Positions 47,356 through 59,262 of a stretch of 64,000 nucleotides of DNA are shown here, piece by piece. Position 1 is the first letter of the stretch. Every line of letters starts with the position of its first letter. Under the pieces are notes generated by a model. That model did not search any database. It saw nothing but the letters and a program-made list of their open reading frames with translations, and was not told where the DNA came from. The DNA is from Nymphaea colorata (lineage: Eukaryota; Streptophyta; Magnoliopsida; Nymphaeales; Nymphaeaceae), in contig NC_045143.1 of NCBI RefSeq assembly GCF_008831285.2, positions 3,171,503-3,235,502 of the forward strand, read 5' to 3'. The position numbers and the translations under genes were made by a program.

Positions 47356-49482
47356 AGAATCAAACCACCTACCAGACTTTTCATAAAAATATCTGCTTTT
47401 ACCACATATAAAGAACAAGATTTCGAAACAAGTGAAGACCGCAGACCGCAAGGGATGAATATTGAAACTGGCAAAGGTGTGGTCAAAAGTAGGTTTTGAT
47501 TTCTCTAAAATTATATACATATTTTTTCTGCTATTAAAATTGGATTTTGCTAATATCCAGGTATTGACAAATTTTTTTTGAATGATGATAATACCCACTT
47601 TAGGTAATACCGATTATTTATATTAGCTAAAATAATAACCTATTAATAATATTTTTAATAGAAAAAAATACAAACAGAATAATATTTGACAAGGTAAAGT
47701 CACGCGTCTTTTCCTCTCTATCTCTTAAGGTTGTTTGATAGTCTTCGATTTCAAATTAGCAAACGTGGATTTTACAACCATGAATCTTGAAATCAAAGAG
47801 CAAGAGAGAGAGAGACGGTCGACGGCATCAATTGTGGTTGTTTAGTTGCAAGGAGAGATCGGTCGACTGCGTTATTCATGGTTGTAGGCATAGGTTGGAG
47901 TGAAATGAGAAATTTTTCATAAGGAAGGCCGAATTAAATGGGTCACGGCACATGCAGGCCAGGATTTCAGGTGAAAAACCCATTGTTTTAGCAAACGTGG
48001 ATTTTATAACCATGGATCTTGAAATTAGAGAGAGAGTGTGTGTGTGTGTGACGGTCGGTAATGACTCTGTCGACGGCATCATTTGTTGTTGTTTAGTTGC
48101 TATATGACTTGATGCTTCGAAATTTTAGTCTCTTTCTATGTTTTCTTTTGTTGAAAATCATTTGCTATTGAGTTGTAAAAAAAAATTTCTTGGTATATAT
48201 ATTATGTAATGGATTTCTCTGTGATTTTCAGATACAAAAATACCAAAAAAAAATTAACAATGATGCCGATCTGACTCTGTCCTCCTCCGGTTGCCTTCAA
48301 AATAATACGGAAATAAAATAAAACAATAGAGTAAATAAGAAAGTTGCATTTTTGTTTCAATTGGAAATTTATTTTAAACCCAAATCAATTTTATTTTAAT
48401 TCAAATATTTTATAAAATTTCATTTTTTTCCAATTTTTGCATGCAAAAGCAACGACCGGATCAAGGGACATCACGGCTGCACCATTATACGGAGCTCAGA
48501 CCATTATAAGGAACTCAGTTTAGGAGAAATTAACTTGAAATTTATAATTTTAACACATATCAAGATTAATATAATATTAATCAGCCCAAATTAATTTTAT
48601 TTTCAAGTGATTGAATAGAAAGAGGCGGTTTTCCTTTTGTGGGTTTGCACCGAATGCTATTGTCATCAATAAATCCTAACTTATTCTTAGCTGATAGAGA
48701 CATAATCACGATTTTACTTTACTTTCTACGCTACATAAGATGGGTCATTGATGTGCAAGTTTAAGTAGCGCTCAAGCATTGGGGTGGAGCCAAACATTTT
48801 TTTATGAGGGGGGTCGAATTAAAGTTTTTAAATGTTGATCTGTGCTAAAATATTAATTTTCAAAATTTTTACGTAAAACAAGCGAAAATTCTTAAAATTT
48901 TACATGTGGATTTTTTTTTTTTTAAGTGGGGCCATGGCCCTTACGAACCCTACTCTGGCTCCACCTAAAAGGCACAGAATGCATGCCTTGTATTTTAAAG
49001 GAGATAGGGGTTAGGTTGATTCTTCAAATACTCCTCCTACTCTCCCAAAACGTGGTGAGGCAATCAAGTTTGTTCATTCTTGATGTGCCACTTAACTGGC
49101 TGGTGGTTTTACTCGCACTTCTTTTCATTCATAAATTAATCCTCAAACTCTACCCTTTGTAGATTTTAGAGTTGTTTTTTCTTTTTTTTTTCAGGTAGCA
49201 GACCAAAAAAACAGGTTATGTTCATAGGGTGCATAATGACTAAAATACTAAAAAAAGTTTTTTAAGAAATCAAAAACTGTTAAAAGCTTAAAATATACAT
49301 ATTTTAAAATCACTCTCTCTTAACTCGCACATTGATTTCCCCATCACTAAAATCACTATAATCATCTGAATTAGACGACATCCCCTCCTACGCAAAGCGG
49401 ATCACCTAACAAGAAAAGTAAATTGACCAATGAACTTGATGATCATGATGATGATTTACAACAAACTTTAAAACCCAATTTA
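47356..49482. other. Repeat debris and intergenic DNA
   Basis: 47,360-47,800 is the inverted partner of 4,640-5,110. 47,760-48,080 contains two related stretches around GCAAACGTGGATTTTA and CCATG-ATCTTGAAAT. 48,100-49,470 is AT-rich with no recognisable gene. Confidence 0.4.
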
Positions 49483-50811
49483 AGGAAAACAAGCCGAGGA
49501 TGGAACATTCCCCACAAAAGTATATATGAAGAGAACATATGTTGTACAACCAAATCCAACACCATCGCATATGTTCCTCCCTCCCATGTTTCACCCCTCT
49601 GAGCATATGCAGTACTTGTGTGCTTAACAAGGAAAAAGAAAGAGAAAGATCTGCAAATGCAAAGTATAACGATTGCCGCTGAACTCTAAATAGTTTCATT
49701 TGCCATGGTGACTCTAGAAACCAGAGTATAAGATGATACCCAAAAGAAATCATCCAGTTCTTCAAAGAACTGCAATGATGCAATTCAAAAAAAAAAACGG
49801 TGCACAATATCTGAGAACAGGAATACCTTCGATATTGATGATTACGATGCCCTTCGATATTGATGATTACGATGCCCTTAGAAAGTATTGAATGTGCAAC
49901 TCCTAGACCACCATAATAAAAAGGAAAAAGAAATGATAACACGGTTTGGACGTAATCGTTCAGTTGGATAGCCAAAGAGAGAGAGAGAAAGAAAAGTCAT
50001 TTGCTTTAAGTAGGACTGCATGAAGAAAAGTTGGAAAAGGCCTTGTAATGAAAGCATGAGATTTAACGTGGTTGTCCACCACGGAAGACCACCATTAGCT
50101 TTAAGGATCATAGGGTTTGATTTGATATTTATACTCTCTTTTTGCAATAATCTCTACGCATATCTTTTTTTTTACAACTTTGGGTTGTCGAATTTCTTTG
50201 TTGATAACAATGCAATTATTATTTTTGTTGGTTTCTTTATTTTTATAGATATCATTTCCTTATAGGTTGCAAAATTATTGTCAACAATAATAACATTTCT
50301 TTTGTTGAGTAAAAACACTTTGTGTAACATCAATATTGTTAGATTTGATATTTAAACTCTCAGTTTACAATAAGGTCAAGAAACTTGATTTTTTTTACAA
50401 ATTCAAGTGGATGACCACGCTCGTTGATAATAATGTTTTTATTATTTTTTATTACATCTTTGCTTTCATAGAAGTCGTTCTCTTATAAGTCGCCACATTA
50501 TCCTTAACAATAATAACGTTTCTTTTATTGAAAAGATTTTTTTTTACAACATTAAAACATTTGCATAACACTCTCCATTTTCATCTCCAAAACATGCTTG
50601 AAAAGTCCAAGAGATCATATTTGATATTTTAAATTTCAAATATAGATATTTGATTACTAACAAGGATTTCAAATTATTTAGTTAAAAAATTCAAGAATTG
50701 CATCATATATTCATAATTGTTGATTTAAATCAGTAGGAGGACGATCAATTTATGGGAATAGAAATTCACACATGGCATAAACATCTATTTTGAGGGAAAC
50801 TGCACACATAG
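49483..50811 (+). repeat. 1.3-kb dispersed repeat, copy 2
   Basis: Direct repeat of 285-1,583. It has a local 30-bp tandem duplication at 49,826-49,880 (GATATTGATGATTACGATGC twice). Confidence 0.75.
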
Positions 50812-50930
50812 AACTCACAGACATAACAAACTAAAGGTTTTCTTTCAAAAGAGCAATAAAAGAACAAGACACCACAGACATCAAACATCCGGCCAGTTTG
50901 AGTAATTAAGTCTATTTGGGTTTGCTATTT

Positions 50931-52162
50931 ACAAAGTAGTAAAGCTTCAAATGAGTTTCAGTAATGCATATTGCCAATACAATGCAAGGAACTCATTAAA
51001 TGTTCATTTTACCTAAACAATTACAAAAAGTTCAATGAAAATTAAAGCAGCCAACATCCCACTACTCCGAGCCAAGCTCTAAATCTAAACCTAAACTCTG
51101 TCCAAGTGTATAAGGGATGCCAACCTCCAGACATGTGTGGTTCAATATTTTATACATATCTAACACTTAGTTCCTTTGGATCACATCTTTCATCTTTAGA
51201 TACTAAGAGTGTGTTTGACAATTAGCCTCATATTTTAATTCCAAAGCTGATCTGGCTAAGATCCCTTTTACGTGGGATGCACAGTAGAAACAAACACTGG
51301 ATTTTACTACTATGTGAAAAAAGAGGATTTGTTTCCTAGTCACTTATGGCAAAAACATCGGATTTGAGGTTGAATGTGATGAGATCTGTCCTTAAATTCA
51401 TGAATCTGAGATTCTAGTGATCTCAAATCTGAGGTTACCAAATGCTCCATAATGGAGTTCACTTATTGTCAAACAAAAAGGTTTTTATTCATCAGACAAA
51501 CAACATGCAGGTAGTACACAAATAGTACACAAAACAAAGTACAAACAATGAAGCACTTTATCTCTTATTAATTTGACCTAACCTACCTGGAGAAGCCCTG
51601 TAATGTGTTTTGAATTTTCAAATCAGAATACGCGGAATTCAACTGCCTTTGTGTTCAAAAATTGACTGGTATGTTTAGTGCTATAATTAAAAATAAGATC
51701 TTACTGCATTGATGCCTTGACTTGAACAAACTCAGCAAATTTCATACACGTTCGGTCAAATCAAGTGTGCCACTCTTAATTGCGTCCTCCTGTAAACTTA
51801 TGCGGATGTGAGTCAACTTGATGCAAAATAACTTCAAATGTCAATTAGTTTAGCCTAAGTGCGATATTAGGCAATGAAATTAATAAAGTTGAGATTAATG
51901 ATATGTTAATTGAAATTAAACACTTAATGGAGTTGGTAATGGCTGAAGACTCAAATTAGTTGAGGTTGGTTGGACAGGCTTATCTGGTTGAAAACTTAAA
52001 TTGTTACTTCGCCCAGATTTTCTTCTAGCCTATATACTTCCAAGTTGTCTATGTTTGCATGTTGTTCTTGGAGATGTATTAAGTGCTTAGATGACATTTA
52101 TTTGCATCTGATCTAAAATTCTCAGGATTTAATAACCGTCGACTTAAAACCAGACTTTCCAT
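50931..52162 (+). repeat. 1.3-kb dispersed repeat R4, copy 2
   Basis: Direct repeat of 11,925-13,245, with a deletion of about 90 bp near 51,957. It ends about 50 bp before the first visible V-ATPase exon, so this repeat may have displaced the true 5' exon. Confidence 0.75.
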
Positions 52163-52210
52163 CTACTTATTATTGTATTGTTCGACTCTTTTTTCGGCTG
52201 CTATATATTA

Positions 52211-54141
52211 GGGGAATCTACATCACGGGGAGCAGTCTCATCAGCGCAGCGATTAAGGCTCCTCGAATCACTTCCAAAAATCTAATTGGGTATCAATTCT
52301 GAAATATACGATTCGTCATTTTCCTTTTCTTCTTCCCTGGTTCTTTGCACTAAATATTTGTGAGGAGTAATATTTCCATATATATTTCGTTTTGTATGTA
52401 ACAGCGGTGTGGATTCGATGTACTTGACATTTTCAGTGTGGCATTCACACGCTTAACTCTTATCAATTTTTCTCTGCAATCAAATGTTCAAATTAAATTA
52501 TTCAATTTTAGTTCCCCATTGGATCTCAATAGTTCGTGACCATTAGAAATTGCTGCGTAATTTCCAACTCCCATAGAGAATCCATTTAGATGTTGATCAG
52601 ATAAAAACTTTTTTTTTTGTCATGGTTGTTGTTCCTTAGGATGTCACTGTAATCCGCGCACCCTACTATGCTTGTATTACAGTATGTTTGAAACGTTGAA
52701 AGTGGAAACCAGCTAGATTATGTCTGGTTGTCTAAATCGCATGAAATTCCTCCCTCGTTGATGTTATTGCAGTTGAAATCTCTAGGAAGGTTATATTTAA
52801 CTGAATACTATAAGCATTGGCAACCGAACCATTGGATACATCAGGAACTGCATCATTGGAACTAGTCGGATCCTCTGTTGGGAGTATCACTATATTGTGA
52901 ACGAGATATAATATGTGATACTCTCTATTTCTCATTCATTATTGTTGCAACAGTAACCCTAAGAAACGAATATTTTCTCTACAAAACTGCCATGATCTCA
53001 TGCTACCAACATATCTGGTGGCACTTGTATCAAAGATGGAGTGGGAATTATATCCAGTTATCAACAACTCGACTGTAGCTTCTTAAAACCCGACTATGTT
53101 GTATAAAACGTATAAAATGGCGACTTTGCTAGCAACTTCTGGGCAACTCTGTCATATTTCGACATAACCATAAAAGGAAAGCTATGTAAGACCACTATGT
53201 AAAGCCCCTTGCGCAATAAATCTCTTTCCTGCACGTTATATGGACATGTTTGTCTGGAGCATGCGTTTGAAAGTTCTCCGAAGAAATCTGGCTTTTGTGA
53301 TTAGTTCATCGATCTCGATATATGTTTCCACTTATGTATCCTTGAACGAACATTAGAATCTGTCTATATTTGCTAGGCCGTGATTATGGGGGCATGCGCA
53401 TCAGAGAGCAACCTGTGCATGTTAAAAGTACTCCAAGTTAAATCCTGCTTAGAATTTACCAAACAATCATCATACCCGTAACTAGTGTATGGCACCTGCT
53501 CTCCTGCATGCTCTCTGATTGTGCTTACATTCAAATGGCTGTGATTCCATCTGATGGCTGCTTGTAGTTAGTCATGCTTTATCTTAATTAGAAAATTGTG
53601 CCTTCTGTGTCATGCTTCTTAGTTTGTCTAGAAGATGCAGCTTCTATTCATCATTTGAATCTGCATGCCTTCCCTGCTATTGTTAATTTTTGTTACTTGG
53701 AAGTAGTTTTTGACTTCTCCATTTCAGTGTAATCTTCTGTGAGGCTGTTGCTATATATGGCGTGATTGTAGCAATCATTCTACAAACGAAGCTAGAAAGT
53801 GTTCCACCCTCAAAGATATATGCTCCTGATTCTCTGAGGACAGGATATGCCATCTTTGCTTCTGCAATCATTGTTGGTTTTGCCAACCTGGTTTGCGGGT
53901 AGAGTATCTTATCCTTTCAGGTTATTTAATTTTGAGGAGACTGTTCATCTCGCATGATCACATCTTCTATGACAGGGTCTGTGTAGGAATAATAGGAAGC
54001 AGCTGCGCTCTCTCAGATGCTCAAAACTAATCTCTTTTTGTGAAGATACTGGTGATTGAGATCTTTGGTAGCGCACTTGAGTTGTTCGGGGTGATCGTAG
54101 TCATCATCATGTCTGCACAGGCAGTATTCACAGCAAAATAG
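52211..54141 (+). pseudogene. V-ATPase proteolipid subunit c'' gene, 5'-truncated with nonsense codon
   Basis: Three exons are readable: 52,211-52,289 (GIYITGSSLISAAIKAPRIT-SKNLI), 53,728-53,898 (VIFCEAVAIYGVIVAIILQT, then KLESVPPSKIYAPDSLRTGY, AIFASAIIVGFANLVC) and 53,976-54,141 (VCVGIIGSSCALSDAQN, stop, SLFVKILVIEIFGSALELFG, VIVVIIMSAQ). Introns are GT-AG and phases fit. This is subunit c'' (Vma16-like), a membrane ring subunit of the vacuolar proton pump; the proton-carrying Glu in FCEA is kept. The first exon (N-terminal helix and first part of helix 2) is absent, replaced by repeat R4. A TAA at 54,028-54,030 takes the place of the Ser-Thr codons after DAQN, and two membrane glycines of the last helix are Glu and Val. 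These features indicate a dead copy. Confidence 0.88.
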
Positions 54142-54302
54142 TAATTACAGAGTGGGAACTTAATCCTAAATATTAAGCAGGGATGTTTTGCTTTTGAGCT
54201 GTAGCATAGAGCTGGCTGTTGGACACCAAGCTGACGGTCGCCTCAGCAATTTTGCTCGTGTATACATTCTGCTAGAGAATATGTAGCATGGAGCTTTCTA
54301 AT

Positions 54303-54353
54303 AAATGTACTTTAACACCTGATTCTATTCCATGTCTCTTCTTCAACACCATG

Positions 54354-54393
<40 letters not shown>

Positions 54394-54595
54394 GTACTTT
54401 AACACCTGATTTTATTCCATGTCTCTTCTTCAACACCATGCTTTATATATATATATATACTTGTCCCGTACAGGCACAGTGATTGCTGTGCGATCACATT
54501 CTCCTCGTGTATACATTCTGCCAAGTTCTCTAATCAATGTATTGTTAACCCATGGTTCCATTCCATGTCTTATCTTCAACACCATGCTTACACAC
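54303..54595 (+). repeat. Three-unit degenerate tandem repeat with TA tracts
   Basis: Units open AATGTACTTTAACACCTG and contain TCCATGTCTCTTCTTCAACA followed by CCATGCTT and a TA tract (54,358-54,390 and 54,445-54,460). The third unit at 54,526-54,595 is diverged and lies in the start of the 1.78-kb duplicated block. Confidence 0.8.
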
Positions 54596-55116
54596 ATGCC
54601 GGTCTCATACAGGCTCAGTGATTGCTGTAGATCGATGTTCGCAATTCAAGTTAATGTGATTCGATACAAAGTAGCATCACGCTCTGTTTGGCCTTTCAAA
54701 TTGTGCATGTATGAACGTGAGAGAGAGAGATGTCTTATCTGCATGCTGCAGAGAGCTAAATAAATAATCTATGTGCAGTCCCATAAAGATTTAAAAAAAC
54801 CCTAGTAACAAGATCATGTGGAGATAAGCCAGTAATGGAAGTTCCGGTGACTTAACAACGAATTGAACGAATACGATCATTGTGACCGACTTGGCTGAAT
54901 TATTGAGGAAGCCACTAAACTAACGTGTTTACTCGAACCAATGCTAGACTGTTTCTAGGGTAAAGCTTCCCCTGGTAATTTGCTAAAAAATGCTCGTGCT
55001 TTAACTAATATAAATAAATTGAACCATTTGAGAAGAAGGGGGCCTTCACCACTCGTCCATCGGCATTGGCATGATAATCAACTGACCACTTGATGGGTAT
55101 GAGTGATTCAAAACTA

Positions 55117-55528
55117 TCACCAAAAATCTTTACAAGAACAGAAACCATCATCGAAATGGTGAAAACGAGTGCGGTCCCTGATGACCACTTTCCTGCCGTA
55201 CAGTTTTGATATGATCTTGATGGCAGAATGGCAGTGGGGACACATCCGTAGGTTCTTCACAATTCTGATGGTTGTCCCTGGACCTAAAATGATAAGGCTA
55301 AAATCCAGTGCCAACTTCTCACTGTGGCGATGAAGTGCATCCTCCTTTTCTTCTTCCCCAAGATCAAGCAACACTTCTGATGTATTGGGCACGTATCCCG
55401 CTAACTTCAACTCACTTGCCATTTCGTCCAACTTTGAGTAAATAGCCTTTGACCGAGGATGAGAGCCATCTCCACCAACAAATTCATGAACAACCCCAGT
55501 CATCTCAATCAAACTGCAACCAAGATCC
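55117..55528 (-). pseudogene. PPR protein, E/DYW C-terminal domain only, copy 1
   Basis: Minus-strand frame: DLGCSLIEMTGVVHEFVGGD, SHPRSKAIYSKLDEMASELK, LAGYVPNTSEVLLDLGEEEK, HRHSEKLALDFSLI, KNLRMCPHCHSAIKIISKLY, RFHHFDDGFCSCKDFW and stop. This is the end of a plant PPR protein with a DYW cytidine-deaminase-like domain; such proteins edit C to U in organelle RNAs. The HSE zinc/catalytic motif and CxxCH are present; the usual Asp in CxDCH is His here, and the tripeptide DYW is DFW. No PPR repeats precede it: at 55,529 the sequence switches to TTTTTTACA, the end of a copia LTR. Dead 3' fragment. Confidence 0.88.
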
Positions 55529-55529
55529 C

Positions 55530-55874
55530 TGTAAAAAATCAAAATGAATAAATAATTAAAGGGACATGAAATTTTAAAGTGGTTCAACCAATAGGCCTAC
55601 ATCCACTACTCTATCATTTCTTGTTTGCCTTTCTTTGGTGGAGAGGCTCATTTATATAAAGGAGTTACATAAGGGGTCTCTAGTTTCCAAAAGATATGAC
55701 GTTTCATCTTTCAACATACATGACTTTTCATCACTCAAAAGACATGATTTTTCATCTTTCAAGAGACATGACTTTTCATCTTCCAATAGACATGACTTTT
55801 CATCTCTCAAGAGATATGACTTTTCATCTTTCAAATAATTTACATTGAGAGCCTTCTTGGTGTTTCTGTTAACA
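55530..55874 (-). mobile_element. Copia 3' LTR inserted in the PPR gene, copy 1
   Basis: Minus strand from TGTTAACAGAAAC to TTTTTTACA, 345 bp, directly preceded by a polypurine tract (GCGGGGGGA at 55,875-55,883) and by the RNase H end of copia, so this is a 3' LTR. A TATA-like TTTATATAAAT lies near 55,655. The U3 part holds a 24-bp minisatellite. The LTR end falls exactly at the break of the PPR frame, although the final TTTTTTACAG could also mimic a splice acceptor. Confidence 0.7.
55690..55850. repeat. 24-bp minisatellite in copia U3, about seven units, copy 1
   Basis: Units of the form CATGACTTTTCATCTTTCAA plus four bases. On the minus strand they encode an eight-residue repeat (LKDEKSCL with variations) continuing the RNase H frame. 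Confidence 0.92.
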
Positions 55875-56047
55875 TCCCCCCGCAAGCTCAATGCTCCAAC
55901 AATAAGATTGAGCTTGTTAATTATTTGATAATGGTGCTGCTTACTAAGTGGCTTAGTTAAAATATCAGCAATCTGATCTTTGGAAGAGATGTATTGAATT
56001 TTCAAATCTCCTTTAGCCAATTTTTCTCGAACAAAAATGAAGGTCAA
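55875..56047 (-). pseudogene. Copia RNase H C-terminal fragment, copy 1
   Basis: FVREKLAKGDLKIQYISSKD, QIADILTKPLSKQHH, NLIVGALSLRGDV: the invariant end of copia RNase H just before the polypurine tract. Everything upstream in the polyprotein is missing, replaced by a fragment of the 0.3-kb repeat. Confidence 0.88.
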
Positions 56048-58122
56048 TCTCTATGTGTTTGCTTGTCGTATAAAACTGCTTAAAAGAGTTCAGCGGCAAT
56101 CGTTATACTTTGCATTTGCAAATCTTTCTCTTTCTTTTTCCTTCTTAAGCATACAAGTACTGCATATACTGAGAGGGGTGAAGCATGGGAGGGAGGAGCA
56201 TATGCGACAGTGTTGGATTTGGTTGCACAACAGATGTTCTCTTCATATATACTTTTGTGGGGAATGTTCCACCCTCGGCTTGTTTTCCTTAGGGCCTGTT
56301 TGATGGGCGGGTGAAATTTAACGCGGTAATTTTATCATGGTAAATTTTTCTAGAAAAATTTAGTGGATGAAATTTCACCCTCTTCCAAAACGAGGCCCTG
56401 TTTGATTGTCGGGTGAAATTTAACGTGGTAAATTTAACCCTGTTTGATGAACATGAAAAATTTAACGTGGTAAATTTAACCCTGTTTGATGCACAGGAAA
56501 AATTTAACCTGCAAAATGATGCACCACCAAACGAGAAAGATCATCACCTCATGGAACCACCACCAAGCCAAAACCAACAAACAAAAAATGGACTGCAGAA
56601 CCCATATATTTCTTCATGAATCATGCCAAAACAAATCACCATACAACCAGTTCATTAAAGAGACGACCATTCACATGATATATGTAACAAAAAGCAAATT
56701 GGCAATACATGAAAGCAGACGCCTCCTTTAGCCACTTCATTTTCAGGTCGGCAATACATAAAAGTAGATGCCTCTAGCCACTTCATTGAGAATAAAAGTA
56801 AGTGAATGTGCAGCTGTTCACTCTCAGTTCAGTGGCCACAAACATGAGCTACCAGGAAGCTGCTCTGCTGAGACTGTGGGGTTACTGCACTCCAAGCCTT
56901 TGCAGAAGCAGAGATGATCTATACTTCTATTTGGCTTTTCTAGTACATACTTTGTATTCTTGATCGCTTTTTCGATGTTGAAATCATCCAAATCTAATAT
57001 TTCTCATGATTGATAATCATTGGAGGTTGTTGGTGTGAACGCCAGTGACTCAGAAAACTGTAAGTTACTGTTCAGAATACCTAGGCCAGGCTCTTCATTG
57101 AAGGCAATAAAAAAAAAAAATCTCATCTTGAGCAAACCTGAGGCAGATCTCATAATTTCTATAAATTAAGAAGATGCAACGATACATAACTGTAATCACT
57201 GATATTGTTCTTCAGAATACCTAGGTCATGGAAGGCAATAAAAAAAAAAAAAACTCATCTTGAGCAAACCTGAGGCAGATCTCATAATTTCTATAAATTA
57301 AGAAGATGCAACGATCCCAGTTGTCCACCGTTGTGGCATTTCCCAGTAGACAGGAAGAAAGGGAAAAAAAATGGTACGCTTGCATAAAAATGAATAATTC
57401 ACTCAACTGGGAGAAACAATACGTCAAAAATAATGAAGAAAGGGTTGTTGCAGAAACGAGGAAATAATGAATAATGCACTCAACTTGGGAATGTAAAACT
57501 GCTTCTAAGATGCAACGATACATAAAATCAGAACTGATCTAATATGCAGAGATTAAACGAATGGATTGAGCAAGGAAAACGTAATCCCAATAATGAGCAA
57601 GGAAAACGTAAATGAACAATGACCGCTGCACATAATCCCGAATACCCTACTAAGAAAATCAAAACGCAAATCCCCAACTCCAAAGAGGAGAAAAATCAGA
57701 CAACGAGAGTGAGAGAAACAGGGAGACAACTAAAGCAAGAGAGACGGGGAGACAACGAGGAGCAAGAGAAGAGAGACAGGGAAAAAAAATTTGGGCGTTC
57801 CTTGGGCGGAACGACGATGTGGCGTTGACGAACCTCCAAATATATCGCAAGAGAGAAAGGGAGAAAACGAGAGCAAAAGAGACAGAGAAAAAAAATTTGG
57901 GCGTTTCTTGAGCAGAGGGAGACAACGAAATCTTACTTGGCGGTGACTGTGGGTTGGCGAAACGGTGGAGGAGCGGAGCAGTGACGGCGGAGCGGCGATG
58001 TTGCCAGCGGAGATGGCGGAGGAGCAACGATGAGAGGGGCGACGCCTCTGGTGCGACGGTAAGAAGGCAAGAATGCGAGGGAGAAGAAGCTGCGAAGGGA
58101 GGACGTTTGTGAAAGCATTGTC

Positions 58123-58146
58123 GAGCGGGTGAAATTTCACCCGCTC
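58123..58146. repeat. Perfect 24-bp palindrome 1
   Basis: Core GGGTGAAATTTCACCC extended by GAGC on the left and GCTC on the right; self-complementary without a loop. Confidence 0.97.
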
Positions 58147-58197
58147 CTTTTTACATTAAACGGGTGAAAAATCACCCTGTTTGATGGTTGTTTTGTC

Positions 58198-58221
58198 GGG
58201 CGGGTGAAATTTCACCCGCCC
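58198..58221. repeat. Perfect 24-bp palindrome 2
   Basis: Same GGGTGAAATTTCACCC core, here flanked by GGGC and GCCC. The flank change is matched on both sides, so the symmetry was kept through change. Confidence 0.97.
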
Positions 58222-58849
58222 GTACAAATTTTTACCGCTCCATCTACATTCTGCCAAGTTCTCTAATCAATGTATTGTTAACCCATGGTTCCATTCCATG
58301 TCTTATCTTCAACACCATGCTTACACACATGCCGGTCTCATACAGGCTCAGTGATTGCTGTAGATCGATGTTCGCAATTCAAGTTAATGTGATTCGATAC
58401 AAAGTAGCATCACGCTCTGTTTGGCCTTTCAAATTGTGCATGTATGAACGTGAGAGAGAGAGATGTCTTATCTGCATGCTGCAGAGAGCTAAATAAATAA
58501 TCTATGTGCAGTCCCATAAAGATTTAAAAAAACCCTAGTAACAAGATCATGTGGAGATAAGCCAGTAATGGAAGTTCCGGTGACTTAACAACGAATTGAA
58601 CGAATACGATCATTGTGACCGACTTGGCTGAATTATTGAGGAAGCCACTAAACTAACGTGTTTACTCGAACCAATGCTAGACTGTTTCTAGGGTAAAGCT
58701 TCCCCTGGTAATTTGCTAAAAAATGCTCGTGCTTTAACTAATATAAATAAATTGAACCATTTGAGAAGAAGGGGGCCTTCACCACTCGTCCATCGGCATT
58801 GGCATGATAATCAACTGACCACTTGATGGGTATGAGTGATTCAAAACTA

Positions 58850-59261
58850 TCACCAAAAATCTTTACAAGAACAGAAACCATCATCGAAATGGTGAAAACG
58901 AGTGCGGTCCCTGATGACCACTTTCCTGCCGTACAGTTTTGATATGATCTTGATGGCAGAATGGCAGTCGGGACACATCCGTAGGTTCTTCACAATTCTG
59001 ATGGTTGTCCCTGGACCTAAAATGATAAGGCTAAAATCCAGTGCCAACTTCTCACTGTGGCGATGAAGTGCATCCTCCTTTTCTTCTTCCCCAAGATCAA
59101 GCAACACTTCTGATGTATTGGGCACGTATCCCGCTAACTTCAACTCACTTGCCATTTCGTCCAACTTTGAGTAAATAGCCTTTGACCGAGGATGAGAGCC
59201 ATCTCCACCAACAAATTCATGAACAACCCCAGTCATCTCAATCAAACTGCAACCAAGATCC
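58850..59261 (-). pseudogene. PPR E/DYW C-terminal domain, copy 2
   Basis: Same frame as copy 1 except that the zinc-site motif reads CPDCHS, the family consensus, instead of CPHCHS. Copy 2 therefore keeps the ancestral residue. It is equally lacking PPR repeats and joined to the copia LTR. Confidence 0.88.
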
Positions 59262-59262
59262 C

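Larger units (their letters stand above)
54512..56292. repeat. 1,781-bp direct duplication, copy 1
   Basis: Identical at a constant offset of 3,733 bp to 58,245-60,025; the only difference I noticed is G for C near 55,237. Contents: decayed repeat unit, PPR-DYW exon, copia LTR and RNase H end, and a piece of the 0.3-kb repeat. Natural flanking sequence continues on the left of this copy and on the right of copy 2, so this was a tandem duplication with material inserted at the junction. Confidence 0.95.
56293..58244. mobile_element. 1.95-kb insertion between the duplicate blocks
   Basis: Starts GGCCTGTTTGATGGGCGGG and ends with two perfect 24-bp palindromes. Copies of TGTTTGAT plus GGGTGAAATTT recur at both ends (56,293-56,500; 58,120-58,230), giving imperfect terminal repeats. 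Inside are a two-unit tandem repeat (57,075-57,185 and 57,213-57,315) and a purine-rich section (57,690-57,930). Minus-strand frames at 57,659-58,140 are low-complexity Ser/Leu/Pro and not gene-like. No transposase. Likely a non-autonomous DNA element. Confidence 0.6.

Noticed and set aside
46192-47499. Two long frames starting MFGLENYGSGCGY on opposite strands as a conserved gene pair
   Set aside because: They are the two arms of one palindrome, so their similarity is DNA duplication and says nothing about coding. The sequence is found elsewhere as CIPK leader DNA.
57659-58140. Overlapping 122-136 codon minus-strand frames in the 1.95-kb insertion
   Set aside because: They are Ser/Leu/Pro/Arg low-complexity translations of a purine-rich repeat, overlap in several frames, and resemble no family.
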